Origin: Chlorophyllum brunneum | Taxonomy: Eukaryota > Basidiomycota > Agaricomycetes > Agaricales > Agaricaceae | Direction of reading: 5' to 3' | DNA: 64,000 nucleotides | Assembly (NCBI GenBank): GCA_963576785.1 | Contig: OY756149.1 | Span: 1,550,001 to 1,614,000, forward strand | Shown: in pieces, positions 11,059 to 22,005 of the stretch | Layout of the letters: every line of letters starts with the position of its first letter | Numbering within the stretch: position 1 is the stretch's first letter | Position numbers and translations under genes: made by a program | Notes under the pieces: model-generated | What the model saw: only the letters and a program-made list of their open reading frames with translations | Databases searched by the model: none | What the model was told of the DNA's origin: nothing

Positions 11059-14000
11059 ATGGACGCTTGTTTTTCCTGCTCTTTCTTCTCGCCTGGGCCT
11101 ACGGAAGATGACAGCGAACCACTTCTGGCACAACAGAGTCAACCACAATCATCAACAGCAACCCCTGACGAACCGTTTCGCAAGCTGGCTGATGTCTTTG
11201 CGGCCTTGAGCGCTGGAAAACTACCGTCTCAGACACAAATAAATAATTTCCTGAGGAATATTTTGCACTCCAATGTTCTCCGGGAAGATGCACGGGTTAG
11301 GATAACCCCAAATGTCCTGCATGGCAATGGCCCTCTCAGCCAACGGGGAAGGAAAGTGCTTCAGGACGTCGTGCAAGTAATTGAAGCTTCACTACGTTTC
11401 GGGATGGAGAAAAATGGTACGCCATGCATTTGACACTATAAAACAGGAATCTAACACGGCGTGCATCAGATGATGATTTATTGCAAGACCTTTTCTCTCA
11501 ACTGTACCAAATCGACACGGATGAGTCGCCCGTTTCATTGGAACCAACTAGTGGGCCGTCCGTTAAAGTGGATGAAATGAAGAAACAGGCCGGCAAGGTT
11601 TCCGCAGATGCAAAGATGATGTTCGACGCCATCAAATATCTTCTCACTACGTTTCTCACTTCCTCTGTCTTCCGTCTCATTCTGGCGGACGCTATTTCGA
11701 TTGGGAGAGAGTTGATTGCGCATACAGCCTCTGACGTCAGCGGTGTCGCGCTTCAAGTACATGACATTGCGGAGAATGTGGAGCATCAAGCAGAATACGT
11801 CGATCTTGGCGTCACTGCAGAATCTCAAGACGTTAATATGAAAAAAACGGCACACAAGCTGGCAGACGAGGGAAAGGCCGCCGCCAGTAGTGCTGCTCAG
11901 GGTATGCAGCGGACGATGGAGGAGCAAAAGCAAGGGTGGAAGGAGCAGGCAGCGGAAACGGAAGATGAGGTGAAGAGAATGTTATTGATGCGGATACAAG
12001 CGGTAAGAACTTTTACTTTCTGAACACGAGTTTTCCTAGAGCATAATCCATGCAGATGGTTGTCCGGGCTCAAGAGGATCCCTCCTCACGGCGGGCTATC
12101 ATCTCAATTTTGAAAATCATCCGTAAATACGCACATAAATTCGTTCTTGCATCCCAGAAGGCCGTCACCAATGTGCAAGAGTCAGCCGAAGAAGGGACTA
12201 AAGCGAATTCTTCAGACCAGAGATCCGACCAGGGCGTTCCTACCGGTTTCGCTAATCCGTCTTTGTACCCACCTCAGCCTTACGGTCCCCCTTCCCCTCT
12301 GGTCCTAATTCCGGGCATCGAAGTAGATTCTCCTCATCTGCAATACGTCTTGCAGGACACAAAGACTATGATTGAACGCATAGCCCAAGGACACAAGATT
12401 GACGATATGATGAGATCTCTGGGGGATGTCGTCAAGCACTCAATCACGAACCCAACGAGCTTGGGAAAGAGCTTGGAAAGACTAGCACGTGAAAAGTTGT
12501 ATGCTGAAGGTGACGAATCTTCGAGCGTCGGAACGACAAAACACACAGAGCAGACGCAAAACTGGGTGGATGACTTTGGCGATTCGTCGGTTGATGACGA
12601 TAAAAAAGAACAGCACCATGGCGAGCATAAAGTGAATTTGTTCGCTTTGTATTTCTCGAGCATAGGCAAGTATCTGGACAAAGCGTTGGTCGAACCTGGC
12701 TGGGCGACTTCAAAACAAGGCCAAATTGCCTTGGAGAGGTTGTATGATGCGACACAGGACCTACTGTACATCGCTGGGGATGTCATTGCCGACGCAGAGG
12801 AAGTTGTTAGTGGAGGGGTCGAGCAAGTGAAGGAAGAGATAGCGGAACCGGATGAGCTCAACAGGATTGAGGAGTCGGATCCCGACACATTGGCCAAGGA
12901 GAAAGATAGGCAGGATGCACATTATGTCACGAACCAATGGGTTCAAGACATGGCAAAATTCTTCAAGCAAGCCGGAGACTACGTTGATGCAATGGAACGA
13001 GATAAGACGACAATGAAATTAGTCCATGCTCTCGAAACGTTGCGCGAGGACGCTGAGGACCTCTTCGGTATCGGGCGGCAGGAAATGGGCAAGGCCGCCG
13101 GTGAGTTGAAATCCAAATTCCAGCGTCGTACAGGAAGTAGTGGAAAGCTTGGAGTGTACACCCAATGGCTAAGTTGGGTATTGCCCCGCTTGCTTCGGCT
13201 CTTACCTCTAGGCGCAATCCCCGTCCCTCGGATTGAGGTCAGGACAGACAACGTCGAAGCTGCAGTTGATGCCCTTTGGATCCGAGGCATGGCTCAGGGG
13301 AAGGATACGACCGGAGGGGGATATGGCTCTGTGGGTGATCGTGAAGGTTCAGGAACGTCGTGGCAAGGTGAAGCTGCTGCCGGTGGACCCGCGGTACAGG
13401 CATATGATGAAGGTGGTATTGCTGGAAAGTTGGTGCCGGATGAGGTGGTGGTGAGGCAGTGGACCGAGGTGAGGGTGAGGTTAGCTGAGGGACTTGGGGC
13501 TGCCGCTATCGGTCCGGGTGACGCACAGATGAGAACGGGTCTGGCTGGTAATGCGGGAAGGAGTGTACCTGGAGTTGAGGCGACATCGAGATTGAAAGTT
13601 CATATGGATGGAATTAGGGCCTGTGCACGTGGAATGGGATATTACTTCAAGTATGAACTCCAGAGCCTGTTTGTTCTGCAAACTGACGCATCGTCAGGTA
13701 CACTGGTTCACTCTTAGATTACGAAGACGAAGGCCTCCTTAGCATTGACCTCGGAACAGCTGCGGGTGGAGGGAGACACTCCGGATTCGGTCTGGATGTC
13801 GAACTTGAGATGGACAGCAGCGACATTGAGATGGACCTCAACACCGTGGGCACCATGACAAGTATTCCCATCCTCGTCGTTGAGGACGTCGATACAGAAT
13901 CAGAGTTTGATCCGGAAATCTCACAAAATCGAGATGTTCGAGAGGCCATCTCCGAAGCAAGTCATCACCCCCACTACGACCATACCTACACAAGGGAAAT

Positions 14001-14970
14001 TGATACCGTTGCCGTACCCCTTTCCAAGTTGGCAGTCGAAGTTGCACTAGCGAATGTCGTACCTCTGTTCAGAGTCCTTGACGTCCGCATCGACATGCGC
14101 GGTACCAAATTCAGGATCGACAAAAGTCGACACTGGGTGTTTAACAAACTCTTCGTGGAACCATTCGCTGGTTCATTGATTAACACCGCAGCGAAACGGG
14201 CCCTCGGAGAAAAAGTCCGCAACGCATTGGAAGCAATGTCGAGTGGAATGGCTTTGATATTAAGGGAAGCTAAAGAACGGGCGATTCAAAGGCGCGTGAA
14301 GTACATGGCAGAGCATGGAAGAGAGTCTGGGGAATCTTCGAATGATCGTTCTGATGAGGAGCCATCTGGGGAAATGAGAGCGAGCGACGTATATGCGGTA
14401 TTGGTCGAGAGAGGACCGGAGATATTCGCGTATTTTGCTGAGGGGGAACCACAACGGGGACAATCTGTACATACAGAGACCCATACCGATTTCACAGGTA
14501 GGGGTGTCGTATATTCGAAACGAACGCACACGCACATCCAACATCAACCCGTCGCTAGCAGTAGTATGGTTATTCCACCGCCGGGTGACGAAGGAATTAT
14601 AGAGGATATAGGTTTATTGAGGGATGAGGAAGAGGGGGAAGGGATGGGGTACACCGTAGATGAGGAGGATCAAACGGGGGAGGTGACGGTTGCTGTTGGT
14701 ACAGGCGCACAATTATTCCCTGGTAAAGGAGGTCCGTATGGTGCTCCAAAAGATACCAGAAGCGCGAAGGAGGGTTTGGTGCGGGGTATTAAGGACAGTG
14801 TTGAGCAGGTTAGAGGGGAGATGGGGAAGGTACAGGAAGGGTATCAGAGTGTTCGGGCAAAGGCACAGGATGGGTATGAGGCTGTGAGAGAGAATGGGAG
14901 GAGGATATTCGATAGAAGGGAGAGGGAGGCAGAGGTAAATGATTGGAGAAGTTCAGCATTTGATTTGTGA
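11059..14970 (+). CDS. Large HAM1-like protein
   Basis: Four exons, 11059-11416, 11470-12002, 12056-13650 and 13698-14970, with introns of 47-53 bp, encode about 1252 residues with a continuous frame. The N-terminal part (Lys-Leu-Pro-Ser-Gln-Thr-Gln-Ile-Asn-Asn-Phe-Leu ... Gly-Pro-Leu-Ser-Gln-Arg-Gly-Arg-Lys-Val-Leu) and a later region (Pro-Ile/Val-Pro-Arg-Ile-Glu; Val-Val-Arg-Gln-Trp-Thr-Glu-Val; Gly-Met-Gly-Tyr-Tyr-Phe-Lys-Tyr) look like fungal proteins with HAM1-like N- and C-terminal domains. The family is widespread in fungi and its biochemical function is poorly defined. The middle is acidic and helix-rich. The C-terminus has amphipathic heptad-like repeats (Val-Arg-Gly-Glu; Ser-Val-Arg-Ala-Lys). 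A Gly/Ala/Arg-rich stretch around 13290-13590 may be a lineage insert or may hide an intron. No signal peptide is seen. Confidence 0.65.
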
Positions 14971-15182
14971 ACGATATACGAGTTTGATGTTTCCTCTTGA
15001 TTTGTCCTATCCGTTCTTGTATTTGTAAACGACTCGCACAAATTGCATCTCTTCAGGTTGAAATTATATCATTGGTGGATGGTATCCAATAAACAACAAT
15101 CTAGTATTTTGGAAAAGACTCGGTATCAGTAAAGACAAAAAAAAGCCAAAACATGGATCACATAAAAGCAGAAAACGAATAT
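14971..15182. other. Convergent 3' spacer
   Basis: A 212-bp AT-richer spacer between the ends of the HAM1-like gene (+) and prp3 (-). It must hold both polyadenylation regions. An A-rich tract sits around 15130-15145. Nothing else is seen. Confidence 0.5.
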
Positions 15183-17587
15183 TCAAAACAACTCTTCCTC
15201 CTCACCCTTCCAATTCTTGGCCATATCCCAATACCCCTTCATATCGCCTAATAACTCCTTGGCCTCCCTCTCCGTCGGACAACCCCTCGCCCTAAACCCA
15301 GTAAACGTCCTCTCACGTAACGTACCCTCCCAAATCAACCAACATCTGTTATCCTCCAACGATGCACTCTTCTCAACCTCACCCCTCCCTCCATCAACAA
15401 CTTTTTCTTTACCCTTTGCCTGACTTGAAGCCCCAACGCTTTCGTCTCCTATAGCGTCACCATTCGCGTTACCTTCCACATCTGAATTTGGTTCTTCGAG
15501 TTCAACGTCTTCGCCACCCCTCGGTCGAGCGGGTTCAGTCCATGCGATACGATGTAACATAAGCCGTTTATAGTTTTTAACAAACTTGGCTGCGCCTTCA
15601 ATGTAGATGACATTGAATTGGGGGTTGAAAATGCATACACCTGTAAGATTGAGCTGTTCGGCGTTTTTGCGAACTTTGAATTGGTGTGCTGGATCTGAGA
15701 GAGTTTTGACTCTGCACAAATATATTTGTCATTGTAACACCAAATTAAGAGATTGAACGTACTTGAACACGGCACCGACAATACCCTTCTTCTCCTCATC
15801 GGTTTTCTTGGTTTCAAGCTTCTCACGACGTTGTTCATCGGTCAACTTGCGCTCAGAGTTCATCTTCTCATGTGTATGTTTACGCATCGCAACTTCTCTT
15901 CGTACGCGGGCTTCGACACGTGTAGGGTCTTGAATTGCATCGGATGTGAGGACTTTCATTAGATTTGCGAGGCGAACTGTATTAAGAGTCAGGCTTTCGT
16001 GTTCTGGGTCTAGGGAGATGTCGTCATACCTTTGGGTGGATCGGGTGGCGTGAGACCCATACGAATTCTGTCCCGCTTGTCTTGGAGTTTTTCTTTCCGC
16101 AAGCGTTTACGGAGTTTCTTTTGCTCCTGTATCGGCGGGTCATATTAGATCAACGTATATGGGGATTGGGCTTGACGATCTGACCTTTGTGGTGAGTTTC
16201 AATGGCTTGAGTTCAGCTTTGTTCTTGTCTCCAGGTGCGGGTATGGGAATAGGATGTTGGATGTAAAACGTCACTGGTGAATCGGCGGATTTGATATTCA
16301 GCTGCTCGATACCGAACATGTCGATATCAGAGTAATTCTTGGTAGGGAGCAACGCTGCATCCCACCATTCTGCTTCAGGCGGGGGTGGTCGCTGAGAACA
16401 CCAAACTTTAGTAAATATGCATGAGGATATAGACACCACCGTACCTTGATATTTTTCTCGATTCCCATATCACTATCCAACCCAGCCTTCCTTGCACTCT
16501 CGGCAATACGTTGTTTGAGCGCTTCAAGTTGCTGATCCTGTCTTAATTGATTCGCAAGTGCAACATATTTCCCCTTTGGATTAAACCTGAAATTGCGGCC
16601 ATGCCTATCCCTCGGAGCGCCCTCGAATCCAGTGACATCCTTCGGCGGGGGGGCTGAGGCGTATGGATTGGCGAGGGCTGGGCTGGGTGTAGGCACAACA
16701 GGTGTCGGGGCTGGCGGTGGCGTAGGGGCGTTACGCACGTTGGCTTTGATAGAGGCGAATTTGGGTTGCATGGGTTTGTATCGATCCTTCTTTGATTGCG
16801 CGGCCTGGGTGGTAGGTTCGAGGAGTAGAGGATGAGCAGCCATCTTGAGACCTGCACCGGGTGAGGGCTGGGGTTCGACGATGGGAGTTGAGCCTTTCCT
16901 TTTGGCCGTCGCTGCAGCAGACTATAACAACATTGTATGAGCGATACCGAACAGCGATGAGCCTGACCCACCATGTAAGGATTGTCTTTGAATGCGAGTT
17001 TGGTTTGGGCATCCGAAACACGCTTCTTGGCTTCGGCGACCCGACGTGCGAGGTCATCGCTGACCCCAGCTGGGGTACCGGATCCGGAACCCGAGGGAGG
17101 TGTGACACCAGGGGTGGGCTTTGGGGTTGAGCCGGGAGTTGAGGAGGGTACAGGAGATGGAATGGTGACTTTGGCTGGGATGGGTTTGGTAGGTATCGGT
17201 GCAGCGATGCCTGGTGTCTTTTGCGTCGCTGGACCGCCGAGAGTCGGATTTTTCATGGCTGCAAGCTTGGCAGCGATTTCGGCGCGTTTTTGCAGAATGA
17301 GGTCATTCGCGGAAAGCTGTGGAAAGATGGTCAGCAAGGCCGTCGAGACGGGAAGGGCCACCTACGCCTGCAGACGAAGCACCATTTCTGGCAGAGTTCT
17401 GGGAGGGGAGAGTAGAAGAACATGAGAAGGGATGCTGAGGCAGAAGCGATTCACCTTGAGTACTCACATCGCTGCACAGAGCGTCAGCAGAGACTGGCAG
17501 CACACAGCAGCAGACTCACCTTTTCAGCTTCTTGGCAGCAGTCCCAGCGTCTGAGCTGCCCTCGAGTGCCCGTTTCCTGTCTGGCAT
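15183..17587 (-). CDS. prp3: U4/U6 snRNP component Prp3 (PRPF3)
   Basis: Eight exons: 17587-17520, 17471-17366, 17316-16972, 16921-16445, 16391-16185, 16126-16030, 15976-15763 and 15711-15183, about 680 residues. The family signature is clear: Phe-Asn-Pro-Lys-Gly-Lys-Tyr, Lys-Gln-Arg-Ile-Ala-Glu-Ser-Ala-Arg-Lys-Ala-Gly-Leu-Asp, Glu-Ala-Glu-Trp-Trp-Asp, the basic Gln-Lys-Lys-Leu-Arg-Lys-Arg run, Arg-Met-Gly-Leu-Thr-Pro-Pro and Val-Arg-Leu-Ala-Asn-Leu-Met, then the C-terminal domain ending Tyr-Trp-Asp-Met-Ala-Lys-Asn-Trp. Prp3 binds U4/U6 snRNA and is needed to build the U4/U6.U5 tri-snRNP. The N-terminal half is rich in Pro, Thr and Ser. Exon 2 holds an optional 69-bp intron (17399-17467), in frame if kept (23 codons); removing it leaves a 4-nt micro-exon. 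Confidence 0.92.
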
Positions 17588-17646
17588 GGCCTGCTGAGCA
17601 GAGCACCCACCCCACCGTCACCCACCCCCCCATTACATAAGCACCC
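17588..17646. promoter_or_regulatory. Bidirectional prp3/mrpl16 promoter
   Basis: Only 59 bp separate the ATG of prp3 (17587, -) from the ATG of mrpl16 (17647, +). Both 5' UTRs and core promoters must overlap or lie inside the other gene. The stretch is C-rich on the plus strand (CCCACCCC repeats), and I see no TATA box. Co-regulation of a splicing factor and a mitochondrial ribosomal protein is inference. Confidence 0.55.
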
Positions 17647-18416
17647 ATGTTTTCTCTCTCCTCGTCAATCGCCCGGCTCGCTCTGCCCTCCCCAGCACGC
17701 ATCTTTGCGCGTTTCAGAAACCAGCTGGCCCCAAAATCAGTCAAATATGCTAAGCGGTACAAGGGCCGCATTCCAATACCCACCGGAGGCTCTACCAAGG
17801 GCACAACGCTGGCCTACGGGGAGTGGGGCATCAGAATAAAGGGCAACGGCGCTCGGCTGACGGCCAAACAGCTTATGACGGCTGAGGACGTTATTAAGAA
17901 GAAACTGAAGATTATCAAGGGCACCAAAGTCTACTTGCGTGTCTTCCCGGACATTCCGGTTTGCGTCAAGGTATGTACTGTTTTGGCTCACACCGCTACA
18001 ACCGCTGACAGAACTATCGTCTAGGGTAATGAGACTCGTATGGGTAAGGGTAAGGGTACCTTTGAGTATTGGGCGACGCGGTGAGTGCATGTCCCAAAGT
18101 CTGCTCTTTTGACAGGGTCTGACCAGACGTCCAGTGTTCCAATAGGCCGAGTACTCTTTGAAATTGGCGGCGGCCTTCCTATTCGTGAGGAACTGGCCCG
18201 AGAAGGTCTGTCTGCTCTTTGTGCCTTCAACTACCTATCCCGACGGTTACTTCAGTCCTGCGCCAAGCATCAGACAAGCTACCCACACAAATGGAATTCA
18301 TCAGCCGTTCCACTCCACCTCGTCTCGGAAACCTCCTCGTTCACCCTCCTGAACCACTAAAACTCAATCTCACAGCCACTTCGATACCTGCCGCGGAAGC
18401 GACTGTCTCAGCATAG
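17647..18416 (+). CDS. mrpl16: Mitochondrial large-subunit ribosomal protein L16 (uL16m)
   Basis: Four exons, 17647-17970, 18025-18080, 18135-18205 and 18256-18416, encode about 203 residues. L16 landmarks are clear: Tyr-Lys-Gly-Arg-Ile-Pro near residue 40, Gly-Glu-Trp-Gly-Ile-Arg, Lys-Val-Tyr-Leu-Arg-Val-Phe-Pro-Asp, Thr-Arg-Met-Gly-Lys-Gly-Lys-Gly, Glu-Tyr-Trp-Ala-Thr-Arg-Val-Pro-Ile-Gly-Arg-Val, and Leu-Arg-Gln-Ala-Ser-Asp-Lys-Leu-Pro. The first ~30 residues are Arg/Ser-rich and lack acidic residues, which fits a mitochondrial targeting presequence. The protein helps form the tRNA-binding region of the large ribosomal subunit. The C-terminal extension past Met-Glu-Phe is longer than in bacterial L16. 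It looks intact. Confidence 0.93.
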
Positions 18417-19943
18417 ACGATCCCTCCACCCTGATCAAGTTATATTGCTGTTGGGTATAGAGAGACAAACTATGGCTATACTTCTCTAATACATAGATGT
18501 CGTACCACGCCTCCAAGTACCCCGTCGCGCCGAGATCCTGCGTGAGGGTTACTACCCTACGCGTCAATGAGAAATCCTATCACCTTGACTCACATCGAAG
18601 CACATGTCACGGAAGAGACCCACATTCAATTATTATCACAAATTCTATTTCGAAATCGATTTCTCCATCGTCGTATCACACAATATGCATTAACAGTAAC
18701 ATGGGTGATCCTTCGACCCGACAAGTTGCTTAAGATTCAGATCTGGGCATGCGCTAGAAGGTAGTACGTCGGCTAAAACGGTCTCACTGTGAACGAGATC
18801 CTGGCCGAGCGTCCAGCAGACCAGTATCAGCATCCCCCAGACTGGCCACCCCACAGAACCGAATCTTCAAAGCGAGTAAGCGTGGATAAGGATCAATGGA
18901 ATGTCAATGGAATAAACAGTTCCTTTTTACATACAGGCGCTCCCTTTACCCTGAATGTTTCTGTCTACAACTTATGGGCTTCCATTAATAGTGTCACACC
19001 GAAGAAGCATTGCAATGACATGCAAGGATAATTCTCGTGTTGAGCGTCTTTCAAAGTCTTCGCCAGTCCAGAAGCATAGCTGATCTATCAAATACAGTAA
19101 TTCCACACAAGCAATGCCGCCACCTGTCGGCATTTAACAGGAAAGCACCCAAATTGCCCATCTTATACATACGCATATTTTGTTGTCCCAGTATCTAGCG
19201 ATACACGACAGGCATCGCCCGTCGACGGCCCACAGATATATGCGTTTACACTTTTTCGACTCAGTGTACGGCAGCGTATCATCATTCCATCTAATCAGTG
19301 CCTGCAATAAGAGTTCCACGGTCCCATCGGTGGTTCGGTTCGAATAAACATGTCTCAAATTTGGTTCATACCAGGAAGGAAGTGAACAAGAAATCGAGAA
19401 ATCGAGATCGTGTCCCCCGGTAGCCATTAGCTTCTGTACTTTGTGGGAGCAAAAACGCTGCCGAATATCAGGTTTCTTGGGCATTTCCCGGTTAACCGAG
19501 TTTCTGACAGTGGTGTTACACATGTAAAAGCTATGTTCTAGTTACGAGAAGGTCCATACTGATTGGTAAATCGTTTATGTACGTGTGGACTCGGCATGAT
19601 CACCAACGTTATTATTGGCGACCTCGAGGCCTCAAGGCACCAAGCACCATCCTCATGAATATGCGGAATGAGGATGATATACAGAACGCTGCTCTTAACA
19701 TGGGTAAGCCTCACTAACTCACGTAATTGTGTGTCCCTGCCAATGAGATGCTTAGTGATTATTGATCCTCATATCATCGTCACTATGTTGTTTTGTCGTA
19801 TGAGTAGTAGCGTTATGTTAGTCGAGAAGCCAGAATAGTGATTGGCCATTGAAACCGACAAATGATATTATATCTTCCATGACTTAAGTTTGAACAGGGG
19901 ATTCAGCGAACACGTAACGTCTTCTAAGTAGACACAAATTCAC
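18417..19943. other. 1.5-kb intergenic region
   Basis: It lies between mrpl16 and the 3' end of orc2. No supported gene: a 129-codon reverse frame at 19134-19523 has no family resemblance I can see. The right part contains a repeat shared with 22316-22440 and 51845-51960, and bases about 19660-19940 recur at about 32200-32500. Confidence 0.45.
19560..19690. repeat. Short repeat, copy 1
   Basis: Carries the core GACCTCGAGGCCTCAAG followed by ACACCAAGC-type sequence and CCATCCTC. Similar sequence lies at 22316-22440 and 51845-51960. Copies 1 and 2 are in direct orientation and bracket the orc2 plus neighbour unit. No terminal inverted repeats or coding capacity are visible. Confidence 0.55.
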
Positions 19944-21380
19944 CTACTGTGCTTGCGCCTGTAGACTCTGCAAAACACTCGCCAACCGTTCCTTCCTCAG
20001 CGGAATCCACAACACCTCCCCACCACTCCCCGAGCCACTCTGCGCAGAAACGATAAGACCATGATCCCTATATTCACCCAGGAGCGCACGAAGCGCCGTA
20101 TCATTCGTCGCGACAAAATCACCACGGGCAAGGTTGAATAAGGCGTCATAGCCGATCGCAGTTGCCTGTAAATCCACCGTCCCACCCCCGGCACCAGAAC
20201 CGGAACCAGAACCGGCAACACCAAGTTCCTCGATAGCGTCCAGTTGTCTATTCGCTAAAAGCACGAACAACTTTTGAGCTTTTTGTGTAACGGAGGCCAA
20301 GATGTGTAGAGCAGCTGTTTCGGACATGTTGGTTACGCCGCCACCGGGGAGAGTAGATGACGGGTTAAGAGCTGAAGGGAGGGTAGATGTGAAGTCGAGT
20401 TTTTTGCGTGGGCCACCACCGTGTGCGGATGTGAGGGATGTACGATCGATGTAGGTTAATTCAAAGTCATATGGAGCCAAAGATGTCAGATCGTGATAGA
20501 GCCAGGAAAACCCTCGGGGCGGTGTTGGATTATTCGTGGATTGTTGTGAGGTCGTTGAGGAGGGTTTACGAGTGGAAGATTCGGACGAGGTCCATATTAG
20601 TGCGGAATTGATGTGGTCTATGGACGCGATGATGTGGATGTTGGGTGTGAGAGCTAGAAGTGAGAGGATAGATTTTACGCGGGGAGTTCGTAGAACAGCA
20701 GAGTCGATGTTGTGGATGGCGATGTACAAGTGAGGTGATTGTTGGTCCGAAGGAGACGAAGAAAAAAATGTGGATATTCGTTGAGCTTGTTTCTCGGGGA
20801 TTGTGGATGTCAGCTCGAGATCCTGGATTCCAGGTATATTCTCAATCTGATTGAGAAGGTCTTTGATGGTAAAATCAGGCTGGAAGCCATTGGCAACAAC
20901 GACGTGCCCCTTCTTTGAACAGACATCCGTAGCGAACTGATTAAGCAGTTGGCGCTTGGAACCATATCCATAGCACAGAACGTTGAAGCCTTCTTGCAGT
21001 TCAACGAGGAATCGCGAGAACAGAGAGCTCCGGATGGAAGGTGTCGAAATTATTGGTTGTTGGGTTTTGAGTCTGGGTTTTGCGGAGATGATGGCATTGT
21101 TATATTCCTCCGCCGTGAGAGGGAGAACGAGATTAGAAAAGACGTTGGAGGACGTCTGTGCCGTCGAAGCAGTGTATGTGAAGTAGGCATCGAAGCCCGT
21201 CTGGACTAGGATATTGGACGATCCTTGGGCTTTAGCTTTACCCTTACTCGGAGAAATCGCTGGGAGTTCATCCTGGTCTGAACGCTCTTCTGAGTTGTCT
21301 GAGCCATCTGGCGTTTCATTGTCGTCGGATGTTGCAGAGTCTTGCAGCTCCAAGCGCTTTCTTTTGGTTCGCGGGGGCAT
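19944..21380 (-). CDS. orc2: Origin recognition complex subunit 2
   Basis: A single exon of about 478 residues, starting at the ATG at 21380. ORC2 hallmarks: Leu-Cys-Tyr-Gly-Tyr-Gly-Ser-Lys-Arg (degenerate P-loop region), Gly-Phe-Gln-Pro-Asp-Phe-Thr-Ile-Lys, Ile-His-Asn-Ile-Asp-Ser, Pro-Asn-Ile-His-Ile-Ile-Ala-Ser-Ile-Asp-His-Ile-Asn and Trp-Leu-Tyr-His-Asp-Leu-Thr, followed by the C-terminal winged-helix region. The acidic, Ser-rich N-terminus (residues 10-55) is expected to be disordered. ORC2 is a core subunit of the complex that marks replication origins and loads MCM. Gly-Ser repeats (Gly-Ser-Gly-Ser-Gly) in the C-terminal part are unusual insertions. It shares a 105-bp promoter with the gene at 21486. 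A broken second copy lies at 32500-33214 plus 49632-50280, so this is the functional one. Confidence 0.93.
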   Translation of the reverse strand: MPPRTKRKRLELQDSATSDDNETPDGSDNSEERSDQDELPAISPSKGKAKAQGSSNILVQTGFDAYFTYTASTAQTSSNVFSNLVLPLTAEEYNNAIISAKPRLKTQQPIISTPSIRSSLFSRFLVELQEGFNVLCYGYGSKRQLLNQFATDVCSKKGHVVVANGFQPDFTIKDLLNQIENIPGIQDLELTSTIPEKQAQRISTFFSSSPSDQQSPHLYIAIHNIDSAVLRTPRVKSILSLLALTPNIHIIASIDHINSALIWTSSESSTRKPSSTTSQQSTNNPTPPRGFSWLYHDLTSLAPYDFELTYIDRTSLTSAHGGGPRKKLDFTSTLPSALNPSSTLPGGGVTNMSETAALHILASVTQKAQKLFVLLANRQLDAIEELGVAGSGSGSGAGGGTVDLQATAIGYDALFNLARGDFVATNDTALRALLGEYRDHGLIVSAQSGSGSGGEVLWIPLRKERLASVLQSLQAQAQ

Positions 21381-21485
21381 GGTCAAGTTGACGCGTTAAA
21401 GTCGCGTCTGCTACTCTGGAAGGACATGCTTACATAAGCGCATTTTACGCCGTGCTTCAATTTACGCCCAGGATCCTCCTCCACA
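21381..21485. promoter_or_regulatory. Bidirectional orc2 / small-gene promoter
   Basis: Just 105 bp separate the two ATGs. The sequence holds TTACATAAGCGCATTTTACG. In the duplicate copy (51205-51293) the right half is recognisable (CTTACATAAGCACGTTCTGG), while the left half has been displaced by a Copia LTR. Confidence 0.5.
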
Positions 21486-22005
21486 ATGAGCGTCCTTCCC
21501 AAGGCGACAGTTGCCCAAACGAATGTCATTCGGGAAGGCATCAAGGTCATCCGCAAGATTCTTGCAGAGCGCGACTGCTCGCAAGGCTTCAGCACCGGCG
21601 AACTCTACCGACTCGCCCTCCTTGAACCCGCTCCTCGAGGCTTCGAGGGCGACCCACGGCTCGCCAGTAAGCCAGAGGGTAAAAAACGCACTAAAGGTAT
21701 TACATTACCAGCATACAATGATCATCCCGTTCGCTCGAAAGCGTGTGTTCTCGTTTTCGCTCCGCCTACTCTCCGACACTCATTCGACCATTTACAGATT
21801 CTTAAAGCAATTCATCCTTCCAGCACTAGAAGGGAGCCGGGAAATCGCTAAAGTTGTCGTGAAACGCGAAATTACAACACCAACTCCTGCAAAGGGCAAG
21901 AAGGGCAAAACCCTTACACGGCCAACCAAGGAGACCGCTGGCGCCTCGCCCGTAAACCCCGTCCTTGTGAACGCATGGGTTTGGAAGCCTCTTGGTCGCA
22001 CTTGA
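21486..22005 (+). CDS. Small basic protein, function unknown
   Basis: Two exons, 21486-21742 and 21798-22005, with a 55-bp GT-AG intron, encode about 154 residues. The N-terminal part contains Thr-Asn-Val-Ile-Arg-Glu-Gly and an Asp-Cys-Ser-Gln-Gly segment. The C-terminal part contains Phe-Leu-Lys-Gln-Phe-Ile-Leu-Pro-Ala-Leu-Glu-Gly and ends Trp-Val-Trp-Lys-Pro-Leu. The basic, compact character and a housekeeping-type neighbour would suit an organellar ribosomal-associated protein, but I cannot name a family. A coding-like frame rich in Arg, Lys and Gln (Phe-Lys-Val-Arg-Arg-Asp-Leu-Ala) continues to a stop at 22104-22106 in another frame, so the true C-terminus may be longer. A truncated copy is at 51294-51700. 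Confidence 0.6.

Noticed and set aside
12334..12897. 187-codon reverse frame within the HAM1-like gene
   Set aside because: It is antisense to a well-supported exon and reflects Ser/Ala-rich complement of acidic helices.
19134..19523. 129-codon reverse frame between mrpl16 and orc2
   Set aside because: No recognisable motif, no paralogue in the window and no splice partner; likely chance.
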